From NCBI GenBank assembly GCA_964561035.1, contig CAZLNR010000006.1:1-41875 (forward strand): a stretch of DNA of 41,875 nucleotides, in the 5' to 3' direction. This document shows positions 1 through 8,479 of this stretch, one piece after another (within the stretch, counting starts at the first letter, position 1; the number at the start of each line of letters is the position of its first letter). A program made the position numbers and the translations under genes. Under the pieces are notes generated by a model. It did not search any database and was not told the DNA's origin. It was given only the letters and a program-made list of their open reading frames with translations. This DNA comes from XYD2-FULL-39-9 sp964561035 (lineage in GTDB: Bacteria; Patescibacteriota; Patescibacteriia; Magasanikbacterales; GWA2-37-8).

Positions 1-1897
1 CGTCGCTTTTTTGTCCTTGAATATTTGTATTTACTACCATCATGTAATCCTGGTTCTCTTGAGTGGCAGAAATTTCGCCGGTCCATCCGAACTCATGCAT
101 AGTGCGCTGAGTGTTTTGATCGGTAAAATATGATTGAATTTCTTTTTTTTGCAAGGCATCTTCTAGGTTAATCAGTATTGGTAAAATGTCCTGTGGCTTG
201 GTGTTTTTGAAATTTTCAATAAAAATACCAGCCAGATCCGAAATGATTTGTTTTGGTTTTTTTTCTTTTTTCTCCGGTCCAAACTCTACAATATGCTGTA
301 TGGTATCAAGCGCGTTGTATTGGTCGATTAGTAAATTTCTATCTTCAGAAAGTATAGGGCCGGTAATTTGTAGTAGTCGGTTAAGTACGGTGGCGTTGAT
401 AGCGATAACACCGTCTGCAGTTATGTTGCGGCTGTGTCGATAGAACCAAAGCATTTTTTGCGCGCTGGCAGCAAAGTCAGGGAACCAGTTGGCGTCTTGA
501 AATTCCCAGCGTTTATTGGATAGTAAGAGCGGGGTAGGAGGAGTAATATATTCAGAGAGCTGGCCTTGCAGGTCGTATGATCCGCCAGCCGGTATATCTA
601 TACTAACAATCTGCCCATCTTTTATGTCTGCCAAAGCAAAACTGCCAGCAAATCCTCCGGTGGGACGAATTTCTGCTGGATTTTGAAATACAAGCAGGTA
701 TCGGCGCAAACCTTTGCCGCCAAATATTTCTTGGACAGCCATGCTTAGCTGGCTGATTTTTTGTAAATCTTGCACGTAGAGGTTAAAGAGTACGCGAAAT
801 TCTTTAAAAGTATCTTGGTATTCAAAAGGTAAAACATCGGAATCAATGCCGTCTAAATCAGTAAGAGCGGTGTTGTAGTGCGGCAGGGAAGCATCAAGGT
901 GGTTTTTGATTAAGGCGAGATTCGCAGTCAGTGTTGAAGACGGATTTTCTTTGATTTCGGATAGGCCTTTCAGTAAATATGTGTTGCCCAGAGAAATCTC
1001 TTGTCCAGCTGTAATGAGTTTTTGGCGGCCGGTAATTTCTTTATTGACCACCGGTACGGAGGCAGCTATTTTTTGTAAAAAACTATATTGGTTGTTGATA
1101 GTGATAACAGCCGCGTCAAAATTTTGTAGCGCTGTGGTAAGCGATGTTTGAGCGTTGGCTAGATTGCCGCTCATAAGGGCTGAAGTTGAATCGTGCAACG
1201 CAGAAAAACCAGCAGTACTATTGTTGCTTACCTGGTCTGCAGTAGTGCGAAGGTTTGAGTAGTAGGTGCGGGCGTGAGTTGGAATAAAAAGCAGGCAAAG
1301 TACAGCCATGGAAATGCCGATAATATGTTTTGGAGCTACGGTTTTTGCAACTGTATGCACGGTGCGCTGGTGTGCATTTTTTATATGAGATAAAACTTTT
1401 TTTATGGTTTGTTTGGTGCGGGGTGGGCGATCGGGAGTTATGTGGGTCGTCTGAGGTTTTGGGGCAGCGATTGGTGTAGTAGGAGTGTGAATGGCTTGTA
1501 TTTTTGCTTTTTCGGCCTCTGCTAAAATTTTATCTGGAATAAAAGAGATTACTGGCTGGGGCGGTGTTGTTTTTTTTGGGGTATCGTGAAAAAAATAGAA
1601 ATCATTTTTTTCCGCGGGTGCGGCCGATTCAATGGTGTGGTGCAAAGAGCTTGTTTGTTCTTTGAGATTTACTACATGCGGAGATTCGTGATTTTGATAT
1701 TGCACGTGATGTACAAAAAAATTGAGCGGCTGGCGCACCGTTTGTCTGATTGGTTCTGGTGGTGTTTCTGTATATAGGGCGTGAGTGTCTTCGTGGTCAA
1801 TTTTTTGTTGACAAGTAGATTTGTTGTGCCCTGTTTTTTGGCAGAAACCACACCGGCGAACCTGAATTTGCGAGGTTGGCGCAGTTGTTTTTTTCAT
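1..1897 (-). CDS. DUF4012 membrane protein with N-terminal CCHC zinc knuckle (partial, C-terminus off the left edge)
   Basis: The frame is open from the ATG at 1897 down to base 1, about 632 codons, and the end lies outside the window. Visible in order: a CCHC zinc knuckle at about residues 18-31 (CGFCQKTGHNKSTC, spacing C-x2-C-x4-H-x4-C), a Pro/Thr/Gln-rich cytoplasmic stretch, one membrane segment near residues 188-209, then a large extracytoplasmic region. That region contains the DUF4012 hallmark near residues 395-416 (RYLLVFQNPAEIRPTGGF). DUF4012 has no established biochemical role but recurs in glycan loci of Gram-positive and Patescibacteria genomes. It is last in an operon of a sugar-phosphate transferase and three GT4 enzymes, so a role in export, attachment or length control of the polymer is inferred. 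A separate -10-like TATACT lies at 1927-1932. Confidence 0.85.
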   Translation of the reverse strand, partial: MKKTTAPTSQIQVRRCGFCQKTGHNKSTCQQKIDHEDTHALYTETPPEPIRQTVRQPLNFFVHHVQYQNHESPHVVNLKEQTSSLHHTIESAAPAEKNDFYFFHDTPKKTTPPQPVISFIPDKILAEAEKAKIQAIHTPTTPIAAPKPQTTHITPDRPPRTKQTIKKVLSHIKNAHQRTVHTVAKTVAPKHIIGISMAVLCLLFIPTHARTYYSNLRTTADQVSNNSTAGFSALHDSTSALMSGNLANAQTSLTTALQNFDAAVITINNQYSFLQKIAASVPVVNKEITGRQKLITAGQEISLGNTYLLKGLSEIKENPSSTLTANLALIKNHLDASLPHYNTALTDLDGIDSDVLPFEYQDTFKEFRVLFNLYVQDLQKISQLSMAVQEIFGGKGLRRYLLVFQNPAEIRPTGGFAGSFALADIKDGQIVSIDIPAGGSYDLQGQLSEYITPPTPLLLSNKRWEFQDANWFPDFAASAQKMLWFYRHSRNITADGVIAINATVLNRLLQITGPILSEDRNLLIDQYNALDTIQHIVEFGPEKKEKKPKQIISDLAGIFIENFKNTKPQDILPILINLEDALQKKEIQSYFTDQNTQRTMHEFGWTGEISATQENQDYMMVVNTNIQGQKSD

Positions 1898-1926
1898 GAA
1901 CAAAAAAAGTATTCTACTACTGTATT

Positions 1927-1932
1927 AGTATA
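1927..1932 (-). promoter_or_regulatory. Candidate -10 element for the DUF4012 gene
   Basis: Minus-strand TATACT lies 29 bases before the ATG at 1897, in the 89-bp gap after the upstream glycosyltransferase gene. No convincing -35 is seen, so this is a weak call; the gene may instead be read from the operon promoter. Confidence 0.35.
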
Positions 1933-1986
1933 CACTATTTTTGTGTTTTTGAGGACACTGTTTTTTACAAAATGCCTGTGTATAAT

Positions 1987-3123
1987 TTAGGCAATTGCCA
2001 GGGCTTTTTTGATATGCTCAATAAATGTTTTTTCAGAGAAACGATCGGCAGTTTTGTAGCACGCAGCTTCCATAGCGCGAGCCTTATCTATGGTCATTGA
2101 CTGTATGGCGTTTTGCAAATCTGCAGTACTAAAATGAGGGGGTAGCAGGGTGCCGGTTTTATCATGGTCAATAATTTCTAGCAACCCGCCTTCAGCCACG
2201 CCGATTACTGGTTTGCCAGCTTTCATGGATTCAACCGCGCTCATGCCAAAATCTTCTCGTATTGGTATGTAAATGGTTGCCAGGCAGTTGCCCAAATAGT
2301 GCAGTAACTGATTATTATCTACCCATCCAAGAATAGTTATATTGTCATGTCCCTGTGCCATTTTTTTAATTTTTTCCAATTCTGGTCCGCCCGAAGCCAC
2401 CACCAATTTTTTATCAGGCATGTGTGTAAACGCTTCCACAATTTTATCTACGCGTTTTACATCATACAAGCGCGCCCAAGAAAAGAAGTAATCGCCATAG
2501 CCGAGATTTTTAAATGGCAGCGTATCGCAGGGTGGATATACAATAGTGGAATCAAGGCCGAGATATTGTTTGATTCTATTTTGTGTATTTCGTGAGTTGG
2601 TAATAATTAAGTCGAGCCGTTGAGCAAGTTGTTCAAAGCGCCAGCGATTAAGACGAACAAAAGGAATGAAAATCATTTTTTTCCACCACGGATAAGAATC
2701 GAGACGATCTTGGTAGGTGTCGTATAAATGCCGAGGAGGAGTGTGCATGTATGCAATATGCCGAGGAAATGAGATTCCTGTATTTTTACGCAATGCTTTA
2801 CGAATTAACATAGGGACCATGCCGATTAAGCAGTCGCCGCTATAGATGATAATATCGTAATGTTTGGCAAAATATGTTTTGAATAAAAAAGACAGCTGAA
2901 CCTGTAAATAACGGAAGCCAGGCAGGCGTGACCAAGGTTTTTCTTTATATAGTTCTATAGCTCGGATACCCACATCGTGGGGGTTAAAGGCGTCTTTGGC
3001 AATAAAAGCTGTGGCTATATCGGCTTGTAGATTTTTTGCTAAGCTGATAACTAAGCGTTCGCCTCCGCCTTTGTAGATGAAATAGTCATGCATGATCAAA
3101 ATGCGTGGTGTGTGATTCGGCAT
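1987..3123 (-). CDS. GT4-family glycosyltransferase (WbaZ/mannosyltransferase-like)
   Basis: 378 residues with GT-B architecture. The N-terminal Rossmann half starts with HDYFIYKGGGERLV and has the HTPPRHLYD stretch (residues 127-135) typical of WbaZ-like GT4 enzymes. The C-terminal half holds the nucleotide-sugar site, with GGPELEKI near 245 and the EX7E motif E290...E298 (EDFGMSAVE). No membrane segment is seen, so it should act at the inner face of the membrane on a lipid-linked acceptor. It is the third of three GT4 genes in the operon; donor and acceptor cannot be read from sequence. A minus-strand TATACT lies 12 bases before the ATG and no Shine-Dalgarno is visible. Confidence 0.85.
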   Translation of the reverse strand: MPNHTPRILIMHDYFIYKGGGERLVISLAKNLQADIATAFIAKDAFNPHDVGIRAIELYKEKPWSRLPGFRYLQVQLSFLFKTYFAKHYDIIIYSGDCLIGMVPMLIRKALRKNTGISFPRHIAYMHTPPRHLYDTYQDRLDSYPWWKKMIFIPFVRLNRWRFEQLAQRLDLIITNSRNTQNRIKQYLGLDSTIVYPPCDTLPFKNLGYGDYFFSWARLYDVKRVDKIVEAFTHMPDKKLVVASGGPELEKIKKMAQGHDNITILGWVDNNQLLHYLGNCLATIYIPIREDFGMSAVESMKAGKPVIGVAEGGLLEIIDHDKTGTLLPPHFSTADLQNAIQSMTIDKARAMEAACYKTADRFSEKTFIEHIKKALAIA

Positions 3124-3186
3124 ACGGAAAAAATTAGTATATACAATATTGCTTATTATCCCATAGATATGCCTGCTTGTTCAAGG

Positions 3187-4329
3187 TTATGACTCAAGTA
3201 TGCGTAAAAAATTTTGGGCTGTGATGCGCCAGTTAAATCGGCTGGCTTGCGCCCGGCTTTTTTCGGAAAGATGTTGGTGTAGGCGTGGGTCAGAGATAAT
3301 ACGGCTGATGGCTTGGGCTATATCTCCTGGCCTATTAGGATCAGTTAAAACGGCGGCGTTATCGGTAATTTCTGGCAAGGATGATCGGTTTGAAGTTATA
3401 ACAGGCGTACCGCAATTCATTGCCTCAATTACTGGCAAGCCAAAACCTTCATAGAAGCTCGGGTAAACAAATAAACGAGATAGCGCGTATAAGGCCGGTT
3501 TTTCTTGGGCTTCTACCGAGCCGATAAAATGGATTTTTTCTTTTAAGGGAGAAGATTGGTAAGCCCGGTAGGTTTGCTGATTGTTCCAGCCCGGATATCC
3601 GGCGATAACCAGATGGTATTGAGGGGCAGTAGGAGAGAAAAGCTCAAACGCTTTAATTAGTCCGGCAATATTTTTTCTTGGCTCAATAGTGCTTATACAT
3701 AAAATAAAATTTTTTGGAAGCGCATATTTTTTTGCAATTGATGCGCTATCTACCGGCTGAGTCAAATTTTGGGTAGTGACGCCAGGATACAAAACCTCTA
3801 TTTTTTCAGGTGAGATGCCGTATTTGGAAATAAGATCATGCTTTGTATAAAGCGAGGGAGTGAGTATGCGATAGGCTGCTTGGCACTGGGCGCGCGGCGC
3901 AATTGCTTTGTGCCATAGGCGCTGTTTGAGCGAAAAGAATTCCGGGTACAGCTCAAAGGAAAGATCGTGAACAGTTAAAATATGCTTAGTATTTTTTGAG
4001 AGAGCCGTAAAATTTAAATTGGGAGAAAAGAAAAAATCTAAAGTCGCGCCATTTAATTTTTTGATGAGCAGCGTATCTATGCGCGGTCGTTCAAATATTT
4101 TGGTTGCCAGGTTGAATACTTTATTTGGCCATGGGTACGAGATGGTGTGAACCGATGGTTGATGCCAAGCAGGAAGATTTTTACTGATATCGCGATATGA
4201 ATTATAAAAGAGGAAATATTGGTGCTGTTTTTCTGCGGCAAACAGTGCATCAAGAAGTTGAAAAGTAAATTCGCCTACACCGGACCGAATCGGCGACATG
4301 AGAGATCGTATATCAATACCGATGCGCAT
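3187..4329 (-). CDS. GT4-family glycosyltransferase (MtfB/mannosyltransferase-like)
   Basis: 380 residues, GT-B fold. The N-terminus has the loop RSGVGEFTFQLL (residues 15-26). Mid-protein STIEPRKN (213-220) is characteristic of GT4 mannosyltransferases of O-antigen/EPS clusters. EX7E is E294...E302 (EGFGLPVIE), followed by CGTPVITS. It begins one base after the stop codon of the upstream GT4 gene, so the two are almost certainly co-transcribed and possibly translationally coupled; no Shine-Dalgarno is seen. It probably adds a sugar to an undecaprenyl-linked repeat unit in the cytoplasm. Exact specificity is unknown. Confidence 0.87.
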   Translation of the reverse strand: MRIGIDIRSLMSPIRSGVGEFTFQLLDALFAAEKQHQYFLFYNSYRDISKNLPAWHQPSVHTISYPWPNKVFNLATKIFERPRIDTLLIKKLNGATLDFFFSPNLNFTALSKNTKHILTVHDLSFELYPEFFSLKQRLWHKAIAPRAQCQAAYRILTPSLYTKHDLISKYGISPEKIEVLYPGVTTQNLTQPVDSASIAKKYALPKNFILCISTIEPRKNIAGLIKAFELFSPTAPQYHLVIAGYPGWNNQQTYRAYQSSPLKEKIHFIGSVEAQEKPALYALSRLFVYPSFYEGFGLPVIEAMNCGTPVITSNRSSLPEITDNAAVLTDPNRPGDIAQAISRIISDPRLHQHLSEKSRAQASRFNWRITAQNFLRILES

Positions 4330-4330
4330 A

Positions 4331-5458
4331 TTAGGATGTAGCCGTAAATAATGGTCTTTGTTTTAGATTGCGAGTAAATTCTTCGTATCGGTTGGCGATG
4401 TATGTTTGTATGCTTTGTTTGAAATGCTGTGCGTCAAACTGTGTGGCGTGCTGCCGTATTTTGGCGCTGTCCCATTGTTGGTGATTAAAGCTCAGTAAAG
4501 TATCAAGCAGCGATTCCCAGGTTTGAGAGTGAAAAAAAATTCCCGTTTCATTTGGTATTACGGTTTCGCTAGCGCCTCCATGTGCAAACGCAATTACTGG
4601 TCGTCCGCAGGCCATAGCTTCAACCGCGGTAATACCAAAATCCTCCAGTTGCGGGTGAATAAAAGCGCGGGCGCCAGATAAGACGCGGTATTTTTCTTCA
4701 TCGGAAATATGGCCCAAGAATTCAATATTTGATTTAGCCATCTTTTGTAGCGATGCCAGTTCTGGCCCGTCTCCAAAAATTTTTAGCGGCCAGCGCAATC
4801 TGTTAAATGCCTGTATCATCAAATCAAATCGTTTGTAGCCAACAAGTCGTCCGCCGCCTACAAAGTAGTCGCCGGGTTTTTCCAAAGAACAGGAGGTAAG
4901 TTCTACTGGAGGATAAATAACAGTGCTTTCTCGGCGGTAATATTTATGTATGCGCTGTGAAACAGTGTGTGAGTTGGCAATAAAGTGGTCAACTCTATCG
5001 ACGCTCATTTTATCCCATATGCGAAGCCTGTGAATAAAAGAGGGAAGAACATATTTGATTAAACGGCTTTGTTTTAAATCTGTGATGTACGTATGGTTAT
5101 CTGCCCAGAGAAAACGAGCGGGGGTGTGGCAATAGGAGATATGAAGCGTATGCGGTCCAGTAATAACTCCTTTGGCGAACATGCTTGAGGTGGAAATAAC
5201 CAAATCAAAATCAGTCAGATCGTGCTGTTCGGTAGCGAGCGGCATGAGGGGGAGATACCATTGGTAGGCCGTATTATGGAATGGTAGTTTGGATAAAAAA
5301 GATTCTTGGATTTTGTTATGGTTAAAGTACGGTATTTTTTCTTTGTCATGAAACAAGACAAAAATAGGCGCTTCAGGCCATAAATGGTGCAGTGTTTTTA
5401 ATACGCGCTCTGCACCTCCGTCTTGCGCCAAATAATCATGTACTAACGCAATTTTCAT
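4331..5458 (-). CDS. GT4-family glycosyltransferase (WbaZ-like)
   Basis: 375 residues, GT-B fold. It starts MKIALVHDYLAQDGGAERVL, has SYCHTPARFLW (residues 108-118), which marks the WbaZ-like GT4 group, and the EX7E pair E272...E280 (EDFGITAVE) followed by ACGRPVIA. It resembles the protein at 1987-3123 in layout, suggesting a paralogous pair, while the intervening gene belongs to a different GT4 branch. It starts 8 bases after the stop of the polyprenyl glycosylphosphotransferase gene, so it probably adds the second sugar of the repeat unit. That order is inferred from gene order only. Confidence 0.87.
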   Translation of the reverse strand: MKIALVHDYLAQDGGAERVLKTLHHLWPEAPIFVLFHDKEKIPYFNHNKIQESFLSKLPFHNTAYQWYLPLMPLATEQHDLTDFDLVISTSSMFAKGVITGPHTLHISYCHTPARFLWADNHTYITDLKQSRLIKYVLPSFIHRLRIWDKMSVDRVDHFIANSHTVSQRIHKYYRRESTVIYPPVELTSCSLEKPGDYFVGGGRLVGYKRFDLMIQAFNRLRWPLKIFGDGPELASLQKMAKSNIEFLGHISDEEKYRVLSGARAFIHPQLEDFGITAVEAMACGRPVIAFAHGGASETVIPNETGIFFHSQTWESLLDTLLSFNHQQWDSAKIRQHATQFDAQHFKQSIQTYIANRYEEFTRNLKQRPLFTATS

Positions 5459-5466
5459 ATCATGTA

Positions 5467-6888
5467 TTAAACCACAGAGCCTTTTCGGGTCAAAATAACA
5501 AAAGGAGTTTTGATAAGAATTATTAAGTCCATATAGAGGCTCCAGTTTTCAATATAAAATGTATCCAAATTTATTTCTTCTTCGTAGCTTAAGTTGCTGC
5601 GCCCTGAAATTTGCGACAATCCGGTAATGCCGGGCTTGATTGCCAAGACAATTTTATGCTGTCGTTTATAGCCCTGTACTTCGCGCGGTTGATGCGGGCG
5701 GGGCCCTACCAAACTCATGTCTCCGGCGAGAACATTGAAAAATTGAGGCAGCTCATCAATGCTCCAGCGGCGTAGAAATTTACCAGCTTTTGTAATTCGA
5801 GGATCGTCTTTAATTTTATAAATCGGGCCTGGCTTAATGCTTTGTTTTTCAATAAGTTCTTTTTCTGCTACTAGCGCTTCTTCTCCTTGTTTGCCAAATT
5901 GGATGCCGGTTGAAAATTTTTGGTACATGGTTCTAAATTTGAGCGCAAAGAATTTTTTATCTTCTTGTCCAACTCGTTCATTTTTATAAATTACCGGAAA
6001 ACCTGTTTCTAGGGCTACGATAAGAGAGCTGATAATAAATAAAGGTGAAAAAATAATGATAAAAAATATACTGAGGAGAATATCAACTACGCGCTTGATT
6101 ATTCTGTTCCATCCAGTGAGGCGAGTGAGGCGCAGTTCGATAATCGGTATGCCGCCAAGAGTGCTTACAGCCATGTTGGTCGAAATTGTGGAAAATAAAT
6201 CGGCAGAGTAGCGAAATGTAATGTGGTGTTCATTAGCAAAATCTATGGCTTCTATAGCTTCGTCGCCGTGCGCTTTTGGGTCAGTAAAAATAATTTCATT
6301 AGGCCGGTTTTGCAAAAGAGCGTTTCTGGTATCCAGGGTAAAATGAGGATAGGTGCCGATAACTTTATATCCCAGGCTTGGACGTGAAAGAAGAGATTCT
6401 TTTATCTGTTCAGCGATTTTTTCTTTGCCAATAATAACGGTAGTTCGCAAGCCAAAACCCATGATGTATAAAAGTTTTTTTAAACCGTTCATTGCAATGC
6501 GTCCGGCACAGACATATGCTATGGCTAGCAGCCATCCAGCTAAAATCAGGAAACGGGAATCAAATTTTTGCAGACTAAAAAATACATATATGGTAATGGT
6601 AGCAAAACCGGTGGAGCAGGCGAAGACCACTTTGGTTAGGTCGCCTGCCAGAGTCCGGTGGTAGCTTGTTTTGTATAAACCTGATAGCGCAAAAATAAGT
6701 ATCCATCCTAAGGCGGTAATGAGTACGAGCGGCCAATATGCATCCCAGGAAAGGTTAAAAAGCACGGGACGAATATTTTTTGTGAATGCAGTGAAGCGGA
6801 GCAGGTATGCGGTAAAACCAGCTAGAACGATCAGGATATAATCGAGCGGCAGTTGAAAAAAAGCAAGGGTGAGGTCTAATTTTTTCAT
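5467..6888 (-). CDS. Polyprenyl glycosylphosphotransferase (initiating sugar-phosphate transferase)
   Basis: 473 residues. The N-terminal half has four to five membrane helices (about 13-35, 50-72, 85-105, 110-130) and then a cytosolic Rossmann-like CoA-binding-3 region (about 148-235). The C-terminal catalytic 'bacterial sugar transferase' domain starts near 263 with a membrane re-entrant helix (to about 295). It continues with KNERVGQ (303-309), ALKFRTM (315-321), DDPRITKAGKFLRRWSIDEL (361-380) and MSLVGPRP (391-398). The family transfers a sugar-1-phosphate from UDP-sugar to undecaprenyl phosphate, starting an EPS or capsule repeat. It is the first gene of the glycan operon, with its own promoter upstream. 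Which sugar is moved is not evident. Confidence 0.93.
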   Translation of the reverse strand: MKKLDLTLAFFQLPLDYILIVLAGFTAYLLRFTAFTKNIRPVLFNLSWDAYWPLVLITALGWILIFALSGLYKTSYHRTLAGDLTKVVFACSTGFATITIYVFFSLQKFDSRFLILAGWLLAIAYVCAGRIAMNGLKKLLYIMGFGLRTTVIIGKEKIAEQIKESLLSRPSLGYKVIGTYPHFTLDTRNALLQNRPNEIIFTDPKAHGDEAIEAIDFANEHHITFRYSADLFSTISTNMAVSTLGGIPIIELRLTRLTGWNRIIKRVVDILLSIFFIIIFSPLFIISSLIVALETGFPVIYKNERVGQEDKKFFALKFRTMYQKFSTGIQFGKQGEEALVAEKELIEKQSIKPGPIYKIKDDPRITKAGKFLRRWSIDELPQFFNVLAGDMSLVGPRPHQPREVQGYKRQHKIVLAIKPGITGLSQISGRSNLSYEEEINLDTFYIENWSLYMDLIILIKTPFVILTRKGSVV

Positions 6889-6920
6889 ATGTTAATACCG
6901 ATAATGTATATATTTATCGT

Positions 6921-6949
6921 ATTTTATCCTAGTTTTTTGGTTTAAGCAA
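6921..6949 (-). promoter_or_regulatory. Promoter of the glycan operon
   Basis: On the minus strand TTGCTT (6949-6944), 17-bp spacer, TAAAAT (6926-6921). The ATG of the first gene is at 6888, giving a leader of about 25 nt. The -10 is good; the -35 is only partial. Confidence 0.55.
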
Positions 6950-6992
6950 GAAAAAAATGTCTGCGGCCCCGCTGTTTTTTTGCCTTTGTTTA

Positions 6993-7021
6993 TTGACAAA
7001 ATGGCTAATATGTGATATTCT
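6993..7021 (+). promoter_or_regulatory. Promoter of the RNase P RNA gene
   Basis: TTGACA (6993-6998), 17-bp spacer, TATTCT (7016-7021) with an extended TG at 7013-7014. Predicted transcription start is near 7028, at the edge of the RNase P RNA. Confidence 0.85.
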
Positions 7022-7027
7022 ATGGCC

Positions 7028-7414
7028 GTAGCGATGATCGCCTCGATTTTTTCGGGGAGGAAAGTCCGAACATTCCCTCTGTATAGTCACGCCGGAGGAG
7101 AAGAGTAGCGGGTAACACCCGTCGTCCCGACTTGTCGGGAAGAGGTGCGAGCAGAGACGTTTCTTTCTGAAAAGAAAGAAAAAGCAAACCTTATATGTGT
7201 GTTAAAATCATACGTAATTGCTTAGCTCTTAGCGAAGGTAGTAAGCTAAGAGGTGAAACGGCAAAATCCTTACTCGGATGCAAGAGCAGCCCTAACCGGC
7301 AACGGTTTTGGAAAAGTTCGCTCGCTTAAGAATGGCGGTAACGCCATCTCTAGATAAATGATCATCTCTCTTAAAAATTTATTTTTAAGAGTTACAAAAT
7401 TCGGCTTAAGCTAT
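7028..7414 (+). ncRNA. rnpB: RNase P RNA (bacterial class A-like)
   Basis: Catalytic RNA that trims the 5' ends of pre-tRNAs. Conserved blocks in order: GGAGGAAAGTCCG (P4 5' strand, 7056-7068), a GCGGGTAACACCCG hairpin near 7108-7121, AAAGCAAACC near 7181-7190, AGAGGTGAAACGGC near 7249-7262, GATGCAAGAGCAGCCC near 7278-7293, TAGATAAATGATC near 7352-7364, and the 3' P4 partner ACAAAATTCGGCTTA near 7394-7408. CGGCT at 7402-7406 can pair with GGCCG at 7024-7028 to close P1. The exact 5' end is uncertain by a few bases. The perfect palindrome TCCCGACTTGTCGGGA (7125-7140) forms one peripheral helix and resembles palindromes elsewhere in the window. Confidence 0.93.
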
Positions 7415-7448
7415 AAAAAAATATCCCGGTAAAACGGGATATTTTTTT
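7415..7448. terminator. Bidirectional intrinsic terminator between rnpB and the dehydrogenase gene
   Basis: A 14-bp perfect stem (7415-7428 with 7435-7448), 6-nt loop, with A and T tracts on the two arms, so it works in both directions. It separates plus-strand rnpB from the minus-strand gene that ends at 7455. Confidence 0.9.
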
Positions 7449-7454
7449 ATATAT

Positions 7455-8465
7455 TTATTTTTTAGTTGTTACGTCGTTGATGATATTATTTTTAGAAAAC
7501 GATTGTATGTTATCCATCGTAACATCCAAAATTCGTTGAATTGCCTCGGTGCTGTTGAAAGCATTGTGTGGTGTGACGATGCTGTTTGGATGATCGATGA
7601 TGATGTTGTTGAGCATGGTGGTTTTTATTTTGCAATCATCTTTACACGATATAACTTCTTCGTAGTTTTGAATTAAATTTTCATCCTCTAGAACATCAAG
7701 ACCAACACCAGCTAAATGGTTATTTTGCAGAGCCCAGACAATTGCTTCGGGCTCAACCAGTGCGCCGCGAGCTGTGTTGATAAGATATGCGCCCTTTTTA
7801 ATTTTTTTGACATTTTTTTTATTTATCAGGTGTCGAGTTGAAGGGAGTAGCGGAGTGTGCAAGCTGATGATGTCAGAAGAGGCGAGTAGTTTTTCAAGCG
7901 TAAGATAAGTGAAGCCAAATTCTTTTGCTCTGTCTTTATTTGGAAATGCGTCATAGGCAACAATTTTTGCTTCAAAGCCGCTTAGCATTTTTATTAAATG
8001 CATGCCAATATGTCCGGTGCCAATTACGCCGATTGTTTTTCCTTTAATATCAACGCCTCGCAAGCCGTGAAAATCGTATACGCCTTCTTTAACTCGTTTT
8101 ACGGATGGGAATAATTTTCGAGTTAAGCCAAGTATGAGCGCCATGGCATGTTCGGCTACGGTGTTTTCTCCATAGGTTGGTACATTACAAACCGGAATGC
8201 CTTGTTTTTTTGCTGTGTCTAAATCAATATGATCAAACCCGGTGCTCATGGTAGCGATCATTTTTAAACTAGGCAGGCTCTCAATAATTTTTTTAGTTAC
8301 CGGCGCTTCCACAAACACCGCCAGAATATTGGTTTGCGGATCTAAATTTTTTTCTGTGATTTTATCCGGGGAAGTGATCACAGAAAAACCTTTAAGTTTT
8401 GTTTTTACATATTCCTGCATTTCAGGCCAGATGCCGTAAAATGCAACCGTTGGTTTTTTAGGCAT
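7455..8465 (-). CDS. D-isomer-specific 2-hydroxyacid dehydrogenase (NAD-dependent, D-lactate dehydrogenase-like)
   Basis: 336 residues. The catalytic domain (about 1-105 and 300-336) flanks an NAD-binding Rossmann domain with GVIGTGHIG (146-154) and an acidic residue, D172, at the end of the second strand, favouring NAD. Catalytic residues expected for the family are visible: R233 in NTARGALV, a glutamate near 260-262 after GLDV, and H300 in VTPHNAFNS. The family reduces 2-keto acids, for example pyruvate to D-lactate, which would fit NADH reoxidation in a fermentative organism; the substrate is not determined. It starts 9 bases after the RNase J stop, and a TATAAT lies exactly 8 nt before the ATG, suggesting an extra leaderless transcript. 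Confidence 0.88.
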   Translation of the reverse strand: MPKKPTVAFYGIWPEMQEYVKTKLKGFSVITSPDKITEKNLDPQTNILAVFVEAPVTKKIIESLPSLKMIATMSTGFDHIDLDTAKKQGIPVCNVPTYGENTVAEHAMALILGLTRKLFPSVKRVKEGVYDFHGLRGVDIKGKTIGVIGTGHIGMHLIKMLSGFEAKIVAYDAFPNKDRAKEFGFTYLTLEKLLASSDIISLHTPLLPSTRHLINKKNVKKIKKGAYLINTARGALVEPEAIVWALQNNHLAGVGLDVLEDENLIQNYEEVISCKDDCKIKTTMLNNIIIDHPNSIVTPHNAFNSTEAIQRILDVTMDNIQSFSKNNIINDVTTKK

Positions 8466-8473
8466 AAATAAAT

Positions 8474-8479
8474 ATTATA
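8474..8479 (-). promoter_or_regulatory. -10 element positioned for a leaderless dehydrogenase mRNA
   Basis: Consensus TATAAT on the minus strand, 8 nt before the ATG at 8465, overlapping the RNase J stop codon. Transcription would begin at or next to the A of the start codon. No clear -35. Confidence 0.45.

Noticed and set aside
186..1990. Plus-strand frames over the left end
   Set aside because: They are antisense to the long minus-strand DUF4012 frame, which has a recognisable family motif and a clear start.
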